Shown: one piece after another, positions 1 to 7,469 of the stretch
How the letters are laid out: every line of letters begins with the position of its first letter
How positions within the stretch are numbered: the first letter of the stretch is position 1
Assembly: GCA_024280335.1 (NCBI GenBank)
Contig: JAJRQI010000007.1
Coordinates: 47,599-111,598 of the forward strand
Direction: 5' to 3'
DNA from: Deltaproteobacteria bacterium
GTDB lineage: Bacteria > Desulfobacterota > Desulfuromonadia > Desulfuromonadales > Geopsychrobacteraceae
Length of the DNA stretch: 64,000 bases
Notes under the pieces: generated by a model
Databases searched by the model: none
What the model saw: only the letters and a program-made list of their open reading frames with translations
What the model was told of the DNA's origin: nothing
Program-made: the position numbers and the translations under genes

Positions 1-94
1 GGTGCCCGACCGGAATCTTGTCTGCGGCGAATACACCACCGGCAAAAGCTAATGAAGCAACCAATAAACTTCCCAACATAATCGATTTGCGCAT
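1..94 (-). CDS. Branched-chain amino acid ABC transporter substrate-binding protein, N-terminus only (LivK-like)
   Basis: Only the first 31 codons lie in the window; the gene runs off the left edge. The translation begins MRKSIMLGSLLVASLAFAGG and continues to an AxA-type site (VFAADKIPVGH), a standard Sec signal peptide. A strong ribosome site (AAGGGAGGAAG) sits just upstream of the ATG at 94. It is the fifth gene of a minus-strand operon after livG, an acyl-CoA synthetase, livH and livM, so a periplasmic leucine/isoleucine/valine-type binding protein is expected here. The identity rests on the signal peptide and position, because none of the ligand-binding domain is visible. Confidence 0.65.
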   Translation of the reverse strand, partial: MRKSIMLGSLLVASLAFAGGVFAADKIPVGH

Positions 95-162
95 TGTCTT
101 CCTCCCTTGGGTTAACTGCCGGCCCGCGTAGCGGACCGTGCGATGAAACTGCGAATTGTAAC

Positions 163-1227
163 TTAATATGAGAAGGGGTAGAGCTTCCAGTAGGCTTTAA
201 TCATTTTCCAGCGGTGTGCCAGGCCATCCGGCTCGAAGATCAGAAACAGGATGATCGCCAGACCGATGGCCATCTCCTTGATGTAGGCCAATGCCTGGGT
301 CAGTCCCGGTGCATTGTGACCGATCAGACCGACCCCGGCTTCCATCAGTTCGGGCAGCAGAACCATGAAGGCGGTGCCGAACAGAGAGCCCATCACCGAA
401 CCGAGGCCGCCGATAATAACCATCCCCAGAAACTGGATCGACAGCAACAGGGTGAAGCCCTCAGCGGAGACAAAACCGAGATAGTGGCCGAACAGGGCGC
501 CACCGATCCCGGCGTAGAAGGAGGAGATGCCGAAGGACAGGATGCGGTACTTGGTCAGGTTGATGCCCATGATTTCAGCGGAGAGGTAATGGTCGCGCAC
601 AGCGATAAAGGCCCGTCCGTCACGGCTGCGCAGCAGGTTGGCGCCGAGCAGAAACATCACCACCACGTAAAAGAGCACCACGTAAAAATAGCGTTGATCG
701 TTATCGAATGCGAAACCGAACAGGGCGAAGGGGTTGGCCATCGCGCCGTAAGAACCGCCGGTGAACCAATCGGCCCGGGCAAAAAAGTCCTCAAGGATAA
801 ATTGCGAGGCGAAGGTGGCGATCGCCAGATACAGGCCTTTGATACGCCCGGCCGGGATGCCGACGATCAGTCCCAGCGCCATGGTCATCGCCCCGGCCAG
901 CGGGATACAGAAAAAGACCGGGATGCCGGTGGTATTGTTCAACCAGGCCGAGGCAAAAGCGCCGAAGCCGAAAAAGGCAGCATGGCCGAGGGAGATCTGG
1001 CCGGTAAAACCGAGGACGATATTCAGCCCCAGGGCAGCAATCCCGTAATAGCCGATCTGGATGCCCAGATTGAGAAAGTAAGGGTTAAGAAAACTCGGGG
1101 CGATGAGTAGAAAGAGCACCGAGCCGATCGCCACCCGGCGTGCCAGCGGGGTCGGAAAGATGGTTGTATCCTGCTGATAGGTGGTGCGGAACTCGCCGCA
1201 TTTCATTCGTGAGTGAGCCGAAGCCAT
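163..1227 (-). CDS. livM: Branched-chain amino acid ABC transporter permease LivM
   Basis: 354 aa inner-membrane permease with many hydrophobic segments from about residue 30. The family hallmark GLNIVLGFTGQISLGHAAFFG lies at about residues 63-83, and EIMGINLTKYR, the loop that contacts the ATPase, lies near residue 220. It forms the heterodimeric pore with LivH. The start at 1227 is 3 bases after the livH stop and has GAGGAT about 8 bases upstream, inside the livH end; a second Met 7 codons in is possible. Its neighbours are livH upstream and the livK-like gene downstream. The transported substrate could be an amino acid or another branched or aromatic acid, since LIV-family importers with an acyl-CoA synthetase are not always amino acid transporters. 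Confidence 0.92.
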   Translation of the reverse strand: MASAHSRMKCGEFRTTYQQDTTIFPTPLARRVAIGSVLFLLIAPSFLNPYFLNLGIQIGYYGIAALGLNIVLGFTGQISLGHAAFFGFGAFASAWLNNTTGIPVFFCIPLAGAMTMALGLIVGIPAGRIKGLYLAIATFASQFILEDFFARADWFTGGSYGAMANPFALFGFAFDNDQRYFYVVLFYVVVMFLLGANLLRSRDGRAFIAVRDHYLSAEIMGINLTKYRILSFGISSFYAGIGGALFGHYLGFVSAEGFTLLLSIQFLGMVIIGGLGSVMGSLFGTAFMVLLPELMEAGVGLIGHNAPGLTQALAYIKEMAIGLAIILFLIFEPDGLAHRWKMIKAYWKLYPFSY

Positions 1228-1230
1228 AAG

Positions 1231-2124
1231 TTAGATCCTCTCGATATCCTTGGTTCCGAACAGGCCGTAGGGTTTGATCATGAGGATGATCACCAGGGCA
1301 TAGAAGGGGGCGATGGTGTACATGTTGCCAAGATGCAGCCATTGGCTGTCGAAGAACTCGGCCACATTTTCCAGTACGCCGATAATCAGTCCACCGACGA
1401 TGGCGCCGATAATCGAATCGAGACCGCCGAGGATGACTACCGGGAACACCTTGATACCGAAAAACGACAGTGCCGAAGAGACGCCATTGACCATGCCGAC
1501 CACTACCCCGGCCATCGCCGAAACCAGCGCCGAGATCGCCCAGGAAGCGGCAAATACCTTCTTCACCGAAATCCCCAGACTCTGCGCGACCTGCTGATTA
1601 AACGCCGTGGCCCGCATCGCCAGGCCCATCTTCGAATATTTGAAGAAGTAATAGAAGCCGATCATGATGACCACCGAGATGACCAAACTCATGATGTAGG
1701 CCGTCTGCACCTGCAGACCGAGAATCTCGAACGATTCGGTCTCGAACACCTGCGGAAAGGCCTTGGTGTAACCACCGAACATCCAGCTCATCAGGGCCTG
1801 GAAAAACATCGACAGACCGACAGTGACCATAATCACCGAGATGATCGGTTCACCGATCATCGGCCTCAAGACCACCATCTGCAGCACAATGCCGAACAGC
1901 ACCATAAAGACCAGGGTGATCGGAAAGCCGACATAGAAGGGCAGCTCAAATTTGACCAGCAGCGCCCAGCAGGTCCAGGCGCCGATCAGCAGGAATTCGC
2001 CCTGAGCAAAGTTGACGATCTGTGTCGACTTGTAGATCAGCACGAAACACATGGCGACCACCCCGTAGAGGGTGCCGACAATCAATCCATTCACTATAAG
2101 CTGTGTCAGTAATTCATAATTCAT
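1231..2124 (-). CDS. livH: Branched-chain amino acid ABC transporter permease LivH
   Basis: 297 aa polytopic membrane protein of usual LivH length. Typical signatures are LIVNGLIVGTLYGVVAM at the N-terminus, NFAQGEFLLIGAW near residue 38 and the EAA-like loop region AFNQQVAQSLGISVKKVF near residue 175. The ATG at 2124 is preceded by AAGGAG at ideal spacing. It lies 60 bases downstream of the acyl-CoA synthetase stop and abuts livM, so it is co-transcribed with both. Role: one half of the membrane channel of a LIV-type importer. The 5' end of the transcript is probably the sigma-54 promoter upstream of livG. Confidence 0.93.
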   Translation of the reverse strand: MNYELLTQLIVNGLIVGTLYGVVAMCFVLIYKSTQIVNFAQGEFLLIGAWTCWALLVKFELPFYVGFPITLVFMVLFGIVLQMVVLRPMIGEPIISVIMVTVGLSMFFQALMSWMFGGYTKAFPQVFETESFEILGLQVQTAYIMSLVISVVIMIGFYYFFKYSKMGLAMRATAFNQQVAQSLGISVKKVFAASWAISALVSAMAGVVVGMVNGVSSALSFFGIKVFPVVILGGLDSIIGAIVGGLIIGVLENVAEFFDSQWLHLGNMYTIAPFYALVIILMIKPYGLFGTKDIERI

Positions 2125-2184
2125 AAATGTCTCCTTGAAAGGTCCAAGGTTTTAAGTTTACACCCAGCTGCTTGCCCCAGGTTG

Positions 2185-4140
2185 CTAGACCGCCGACTGC
2201 AGCGGATCAGGCGGCGCCTGATCGATCGACGTGTCGGCTTGCAGATCAACGACCCGGACATCAGTCCGCACTCGCGACTTATTGCCATCCTGGAAAGTGA
2301 TCATCGTATCGATATGAACGATCTGCTGATCGGAGTAGATCGTGTCGATAATTTCGGCATACTTCTCCTTGATGACGCCGCGGCGGACCTTGCGGGTCCG
2401 GGTCAGTTCACCATCATCCGCATCCAGCTGCTTGTAGAGCAACAGGAACTTGCGGATCCGCTGCGCCTCCGGCAGGGTGGCATTGACCTGCTCGACCTCT
2501 TGCCGGATCAACTCATAAACTTCCGGCTGGGCCGAAAGGTTGATGTAATTGGTAAAAGCCAGGCCGCGCTGCTCGGCCCACTTGGCGACAATCTCATAGC
2601 GGATGCAGAGGATCGCCGCGAGGTAGGGACGTTTGTCCCCCTGAACAACTGCTTCAGCAATGAACGGCGAAAACTTCAACTTGTTCTCGATAAACTGCGG
2701 CGAGAAGCGCGAACCGGTCGAAGTTTCGGCCAGATCGGAGATCCGGTCGATGACCACCAGGTGGCCGTTCTCCTTTTTGAAGTAACCGGCATCACCGGTC
2801 AGCATCCAGCCATCATTGAGAGCTTCTGCGGTCGCCTTTTCATTATTGTAGTAACCGAGGAACATCCCTTTCGATTTGGCAACCACTTCGCCGACCCCGT
2901 TATCATCCGGGTTATCGATCCGCACCTCGGCGTTGTCGAAGGGAATCCCGACGCTGTCGAAATCGACATCGTCCGACTTGTGGATGGTATAGGCGCCGCA
3001 CATTTCCGTCTGGCCGTAGAGCTGCCGCAACGGCACGCCCATGGCGAGGAAGAACTTGAAGGTGTCCGGTCCCAGCGCCGCGCCGCCGGTTGCCGCCGAA
3101 CGCAGAAAGCTGAAGCCGAGCCGGTCTTTGAGTGCTTTAAAGAGCAGCCAGTAGGCCAGTTTCGACTGCCCCTTCCCCTGCTCTTCGGCTTGTTTGGCCA
3201 GCTTCATGCCATAGTTGTACATCATCTTCTTGAAGCGGGTGGCATCCATCATCTTCGCCTTGACATCGGCGGCGACGCTCTCCCAGACGCGCGGTGCCAG
3301 CAGGACGAAGTTCGGACCGATCTCACGCAGGTCCTCCATCATCGTCTCCGGCTCTTCGACAAAATTGACAATCTGCCGACAGATCAGCGACTGAGTCACG
3401 GCGTAGACCTGCTCCATAATCCACGGCAGCGGCAGCACCGAGACATAATCATCACTCGGATACTTGGGGTCGGCATGCAGGTAGGCAAGGCTGTGCTCGA
3501 TCATCGGCCCGCACTGCAGCATCGCCAGTTTCGGATTGGAAGTGGTCCCCGAGGTCGGGCAGAGGATGGCGACATCGGTCGACTCTCCGGCAGCGAGCAA
3601 CTGTTCGTAGAGTTGCGGCTGCTCGGCATCGAGCTGTTCACCGGACTTCATCAGGTCGAGGTGGCTGAGCAGGCGCGGGTCATCATACTTGCGCATGCCG
3701 CGCGGGTCGCAATAGATGATATGTTCGACGCAGGGACACTCTTCGGTGATCTCGAGAACCTTGTCGACCTGCTCCTCATCTTCGGCGATGATGATTTTTG
3801 CCCCGGCATAGTTGATCAGGTAGGCGACCTCCTCGTTGAGAGAATCCTGATAGATGCCGAAGATCATCGCCCGCAGAGCATGTGAAGCTATTTCACTGGC
3901 AACCCATTCCGGCCGGTTGTCGCCGATGATGCCGACCGAATCCTTATGGCCGATCCCCAGCTTGTGCATACCCAGAGCAAAGCGCTTGACCATGGTTTGA
4001 TATTCGGCCCAGCTGTAGGGGTTCCAGATGCCGAATTCCTTCTCGCGCATGGCGATCTCATCCGGCCAGTTTTCCGCGTTGTAGGCGAGCAGTTTGGGAA
4101 AGGTATTGTAGCGACTGACGTCGGCATATTCAGCTTGCAT
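2185..4140 (-). CDS. AMP-dependent acyl-CoA synthetase in the liv operon
   Basis: 651 aa ANL-superfamily ligase, the length of long-chain or aryl acyl-CoA synthetases. Visible motifs are a nucleotide-binding loop TSGTTSNPKLAML (about residue 205; the usual form is TSGTTGxPKG), GQTEMCGAYT near 400, TGDAGYF near 445, DRISDLAE near 460, and the C-terminal-domain lysine region ELTRTRKVRRGVIKEKY near 605. It converts a carboxylic acid to its CoA thioester through an acyl-AMP. The start codon overlaps the livG stop by one base (TGATG), indicating tight translational coupling with the importer ATPase. Together with icmF across the divergent control region this suggests activation of imported branched-chain or aromatic acids. 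The substrate cannot be told from sequence. Confidence 0.85.
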   Translation of the reverse strand: MQAEYADVSRYNTFPKLLAYNAENWPDEIAMREKEFGIWNPYSWAEYQTMVKRFALGMHKLGIGHKDSVGIIGDNRPEWVASEIASHALRAMIFGIYQDSLNEEVAYLINYAGAKIIIAEDEEQVDKVLEITEECPCVEHIIYCDPRGMRKYDDPRLLSHLDLMKSGEQLDAEQPQLYEQLLAAGESTDVAILCPTSGTTSNPKLAMLQCGPMIEHSLAYLHADPKYPSDDYVSVLPLPWIMEQVYAVTQSLICRQIVNFVEEPETMMEDLREIGPNFVLLAPRVWESVAADVKAKMMDATRFKKMMYNYGMKLAKQAEEQGKGQSKLAYWLLFKALKDRLGFSFLRSAATGGAALGPDTFKFFLAMGVPLRQLYGQTEMCGAYTIHKSDDVDFDSVGIPFDNAEVRIDNPDDNGVGEVVAKSKGMFLGYYNNEKATAEALNDGWMLTGDAGYFKKENGHLVVIDRISDLAETSTGSRFSPQFIENKLKFSPFIAEAVVQGDKRPYLAAILCIRYEIVAKWAEQRGLAFTNYINLSAQPEVYELIRQEVEQVNATLPEAQRIRKFLLLYKQLDADDGELTRTRKVRRGVIKEKYAEIIDTIYSDQQIVHIDTMITFQDGNKSRVRTDVRVVDLQADTSIDQAPPDPLQSAV

Positions 4141-4967
4141 CAGGCCACCTCCCCGCTCAATTGCGACTCTGTGGCAGGCTCGGACGGTTCATCATCCTCC
4201 CCCAGATAAGCTTTTCTGACCTGCGGGTGGGCCATGACCTCATCCGGCAAGCCGCTGGCGATCTTCTTGCCGAAATCGAGGACCATCACCCGGTGAGAAA
4301 TATCCATGACCACGCCCATGTCGTGTTCGATCATCACCACCGTCATCCCCCACTCTTCGTTGAGGTCGATGATGTAGCGCGCCATGTCCTCTTTTTCTTC
4401 CAGGTTCATTCCCGCCATCGGCTCATCGAGCAGAATCATGTCGGGACGCAGTGCCACTGCTCGGGCCAATTCGACCCGTTTGCGCAGCCCGTAGGAGAGG
4501 GTGCCGGCGATCGATTTGCGGATATGCGCGATCTCGAGAAAATCGATGATATTCTCGACTTCAGCACGATGGGTCAGCTCTTCCTTGCGCGCGCCGCCGA
4601 GCCAGTAGAGTGAACCGCTGAGAAAGTTGTTTTTCAACAGATGGTGGCGCCCGACCATGATGTTGTCGAGCACGGTCATGTGGGCAAACAGGGCGAGGTT
4701 CTGAAAAGTACGGCCGATGCCGAGGGTGCAGCGATCATTAGGGCGCAGACCGATCAGCTCCTGCTGTTTGAAAACGATCGAGCCCTTGTTCGGCTGGTAG
4801 CGGCCGGAGATGCAGTTGAGCATCGAGGTCTTTCCGGCACCGTTCGGGCCGATGATGGAAAAGATTTCACCCGGATTGACACTGAAGCTGACATCGGTCA
4901 GCGCATGGACCCCGCCGAAAGAGAGTGAAATATCACTGACCTGAAGCAGGGAGGGAGTTTCAGCCAT
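4140..4967 (-). CDS. livG: Branched-chain amino acid ABC transporter ATP-binding protein LivG
   Basis: 275 aa ABC ATPase. Walker A is GPNGAGKTSM at about residue 39, the signature-like stretch LSYGLRKRVELARAVAL lies near 155, Walker B MILLDEPMAGMN near 177, and the His-loop MIEHDMGVVMDIS near 214. The alpha-helical insert and C-terminal tail (PQVRKAYLGEDDE) are typical of LivG rather than LivF. GAGGATCG precedes the ATG at 4967. It is the first gene of the operon livG, acyl-CoA synthetase, livH, livM, livK. The partner ATPase LivF is not in the window and probably lies beyond its left edge. A sigma-54-type promoter is seen about 85 bases upstream. Confidence 0.93.
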   Translation of the reverse strand: MAETPSLLQVSDISLSFGGVHALTDVSFSVNPGEIFSIIGPNGAGKTSMLNCISGRYQPNKGSIVFKQQELIGLRPNDRCTLGIGRTFQNLALFAHMTVLDNIMVGRHHLLKNNFLSGSLYWLGGARKEELTHRAEVENIIDFLEIAHIRKSIAGTLSYGLRKRVELARAVALRPDMILLDEPMAGMNLEEKEDMARYIIDLNEEWGMTVVMIEHDMGVVMDISHRVMVLDFGKKIASGLPDEVMAHPQVRKAYLGEDDEPSEPATESQLSGEVA

Positions 4968-5287
4968 AGATCGATCCTCCTCAAGTAGGAAATACTGGAT
5001 CGACGGGATGGCTCAGCCGATATCGATCCGAAGGTTTCTGTTTGAGGGGTTGCAAGCTGGATACCAAACGATGTTTTATTTATCAACAATCTCGCAAGCA
5101 TGGCTATCCGGCTGATTACAAAGGCATTTATTCTCTATCGACGAGATAATAAATCCCTTGTCCGCAAAACAAAATGTCATCTCTGTTAACAGTGTTATGT
5201 TTTATTTACAATCACCGGTGTACGGTCGGCAATAAAACAACGACCTGCGGCGGGCGGCCCGTACTGGGTCGGCAGCCCGTCTGGTAA
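4968..5287. promoter_or_regulatory. 320-base control region between the sigma-54 activator and livG
   Basis: This gene-free stretch holds the -24/-12 element at 5051-5066. Upstream of it are two copies of the nonamer ATGTTTTAT (5071-5079 and 5197-5205), each continued by TTA or TTTA. A 10-base palindrome CTGTTAACAG lies at 5183-5192. The AT-rich half between 5067 and 5210 is where an activator would bind relative to the promoter. No open reading frame with a plausible start was seen. Confidence 0.5.
5051..5066 (-). promoter_or_regulatory. Sigma-54 promoter (-24/-12) of the livG operon
   Basis: On the minus strand the sequence reads TGGTATCCAGCTTGCA. It matches the sigma-54 pattern TGGCACG-N4-TTGCA with both invariant doublets (GG and GC) and exact spacing. 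It lies 84 bases upstream of the livG start and next to a gene for a sigma-54 activator, which supports function. Transcription would start near 5040. Confidence 0.72.
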
Positions 5288-7060
5288 TTACTGAAGCTGA
5301 TATTTGTGCAATTTCTTGTAGAGGCCGGGCCGGGATATGCCGAGAACGTGCGCGGCATTCAGTTTATTCCCCCCGGCCTGTTCGAGGGAGGCCTCAATCA
5401 GCAAACGCTCCATCTCTTCCATGATCTCCTGCAGCGGCTTATGACCGATACAGGAGATCAGACTCTCCTGCTGATCCGCATTGACCACAGAAGGCTGGGC
5501 ATTCCCGGTCGATTTTCGGATATGCAGCGGCAGGTCCTCGACCTGAATCATGGCGCCGGTTGCCATATTAAAGGCGCTTTCAATAGCGTTGCGCAGTTCT
5601 CGGATATTGCCGGGAAAATCATAGCTCTTCAGCACCTTCCAGGCATCTTCCTCAATCCCCTGGATGGCCAGATCAAATTCGGCATTGAAGTCATCAATCA
5701 AATGTTTGGTGATAAAATAGATGTCATCGCGCCGCTCACGCAACGGCGGGATCGGCAGGGCAATGACGTTCAAACGATAGTAGAGATCGGTACGAAAACC
5801 GCCTTCACGAACCTTCTCTTCAAGATTGACATTGGTGGCTGCGACGACCCGCATATCGAGGCGCCTGGTGATGGTGCTGCCCAGGGGGGTGACCTCTTTT
5901 TCCTGCAGGACCCGCAGCAGTTTCGCCTGCATGACCATCGGCATATCACTGATTTCGTCAAGAAAGATCGTCCCGCCGTCCGCTTGCTCAAATTTACCGA
6001 TCTGGCCGCCTTTTCTGGCGCCGGTAAATGCCCCCTCGGTGTAGCCGAAAAGTTCTGATTCCAGCAGATGGTCGGGGATCGCCGCACAGTTGACCCGGAC
6101 AAAGGGTCCGTAGCGCCGCTTGCTGGCCGCATGGATGGCGTGGGCGAAGAGCTCCTTGCCGGTACCGCTCTCCCCCATCAGCAGGATACTTGAGGGGCGT
6201 TCGGCAATCCGCAGCAGTTTCTCCTTGAGATCCTTCATGATCTTGCTGTGGCCGATGATGCTGTTGCAGTCATACTTGAAGGCAAGGCCGGAGGCCTGAC
6301 TCTGCGGTTTGCGCGCACCGGGACCGGGCATGAAAATCTTGAACTTGTCGGCCAACCGGGAGATCTCGCGCACATCATGAAACAGGACCTTGCCCCAGGC
6401 GCCGACCATCTTCCCCTCTTTGAACAAGGGATAGCGGCTGACCACGGCCTGCTGACCATTCAGCAGATGGGGTTCGGCAATTTCGGCCTGACCGCTGTCC
6501 ATAACCTGCGGCAGCCGCGATGGGCTGGAATTGGGGTAAGCGCTGTGGACATGCTTGCCGAGCAGCTCCGCCGCGCGGATATCGAGGACATCGGCAAACG
6601 GCTGGTTGATCATGGTAACGATCCCCTCGGTATTCACCAGGATCAAACTCTCCTGCGCCAGGTTGGAGCCCTGATCCATAGAGCAGAGCAGGTCGGGCAT
6701 CTCCAGGCTCGGCGTCTTCAGCTGCTCTCGGCGCATCAGACTGAACAGCCCGCCGGAATTCTGCGGATCCTTGCCGAGGGGAGCATAGTCGCAATAGTAC
6801 TTGGTATCGCCGATCCAGACCGGTTGCGATTTAAAACTGACTCCCTGAATAACCAGAGAATGGAGGAAGCCCAGTTTGATCAGCTGGCCCAGGCGCTGTC
6901 CGATAAGTTCTTCCGGCCGCTTGCCGAGCACGGCAAAGCTCTCTTCATTTGAGGTGGTAACCCGCTGCTTGTGGTCGATTACCGCCAGCCAGCTCTCCTC
7001 CAGGGGAGAAAAGCCGCTCAGATTATAACCTGCCTGCTTGGCCAACTGCGCAAAACTCAT
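5288..7060 (-). CDS. PAS-domain sigma-54-dependent transcriptional activator (Fis family)
   Basis: 590 aa enhancer-binding protein. The N-terminal third contains two PAS-like sensory regions (about residues 20-105 and 130-235; no phospho-acceptor receiver domain). The AAA+ domain has Walker A GESGTGKE near 296, the sigma-54 contact loop GAFTGA near 342 and Walker B GGTIFLDEIS near 362. The C-terminus is a Fis-type helix-turn-helix (LNAAHVLGISRPGLYKKL, about 570-588). It is transcribed toward the liv operon and away from icmF, both of which have -24/-12 promoters, so it is very likely their activator. The signal, probably a small acyl or redox ligand sensed by the PAS region, is unknown. Confidence 0.9.
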   Translation of the reverse strand: MSFAQLAKQAGYNLSGFSPLEESWLAVIDHKQRVTTSNEESFAVLGKRPEELIGQRLGQLIKLGFLHSLVIQGVSFKSQPVWIGDTKYYCDYAPLGKDPQNSGGLFSLMRREQLKTPSLEMPDLLCSMDQGSNLAQESLILVNTEGIVTMINQPFADVLDIRAAELLGKHVHSAYPNSSPSRLPQVMDSGQAEIAEPHLLNGQQAVVSRYPLFKEGKMVGAWGKVLFHDVREISRLADKFKIFMPGPGARKPQSQASGLAFKYDCNSIIGHSKIMKDLKEKLLRIAERPSSILLMGESGTGKELFAHAIHAASKRRYGPFVRVNCAAIPDHLLESELFGYTEGAFTGARKGGQIGKFEQADGGTIFLDEISDMPMVMQAKLLRVLQEKEVTPLGSTITRRLDMRVVAATNVNLEEKVREGGFRTDLYYRLNVIALPIPPLRERRDDIYFITKHLIDDFNAEFDLAIQGIEEDAWKVLKSYDFPGNIRELRNAIESAFNMATGAMIQVEDLPLHIRKSTGNAQPSVVNADQQESLISCIGHKPLQEIMEEMERLLIEASLEQAGGNKLNAAHVLGISRPGLYKKLHKYQLQ

Positions 7061-7469
7061 TTAAACAATAACCCCCTATGCGATCACCCACCAGTAATTG
7101 TAGTATAGTGCGGTTCCAGGAAATCAGAAATTGATAATACAGTGTTTTATAAAAATTGCAAAAGGTTGTTTCGGCCGCAAAAATGAAACCGGGCGGATAA
7201 AACATAGTAAATTGCTCGGCATTCGCCACCGGCATAGCTTGTCAAGTTACTAATATTCAGGGCTTTACCAGAAGAGTGTAAACAGATGTAGACACGCCGA
7301 CAGCAGCGATAGTCGACCGGGGCAACCTCCGATCAGGGTCAAAAGGAGTGTGACGCCGGTGGGGAGCCGTGCCTTTATTTTTCATTGGGCAATACCGTCC
7401 GATCATGGCACAAGCCTTGCTAAAACAGCGTTTATTCCCTTTTCAAATATAACCGAAGGAGATTTCTAT
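7061..7469. promoter_or_regulatory. Divergent control region between the sigma-54 activator and icmF
   Basis: 409 bases without a convincing gene. It holds a near-perfect sigma-54 promoter for icmF (7406-7421) and an inverted copy of the ATGTTTTAT nonamer (ATAAAACAT, 7197-7205). A related GTGTTTTAT lies at 7142-7150. These AT-rich motifs recur upstream of livG. No cobalamin riboswitch consensus was seen although icmF encodes a B12 enzyme. Confidence 0.5.
7406..7421 (+). promoter_or_regulatory. Sigma-54 promoter (-24/-12) of icmF
   Basis: TGGCACAAGCCTTGCT matches TGGCAC-N5-TTGCT exactly, with GG and GC doublets 10 bases apart. Transcription would start near 7433, giving a leader of about 37 bases before the icmF ATG at 7470. 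It is next to a sigma-54 activator gene. Confidence 0.85.

Noticed and set aside
2182-3885. 567-residue plus-strand frame opposite the acyl-CoA synthetase
   Set aside because: Antisense to a gene with clear catalytic motifs; no ribosome site or homology-like pattern.
7261-7380. Possible cobalamin riboswitch ahead of icmF (GGTGGGGAGCC, CAGGGTCAAAAGGAG)
   Set aside because: B12-box pieces GCCACTG and CYGCC are missing, and the region lies upstream of the sigma-54 start site so it would not be in the RNA.
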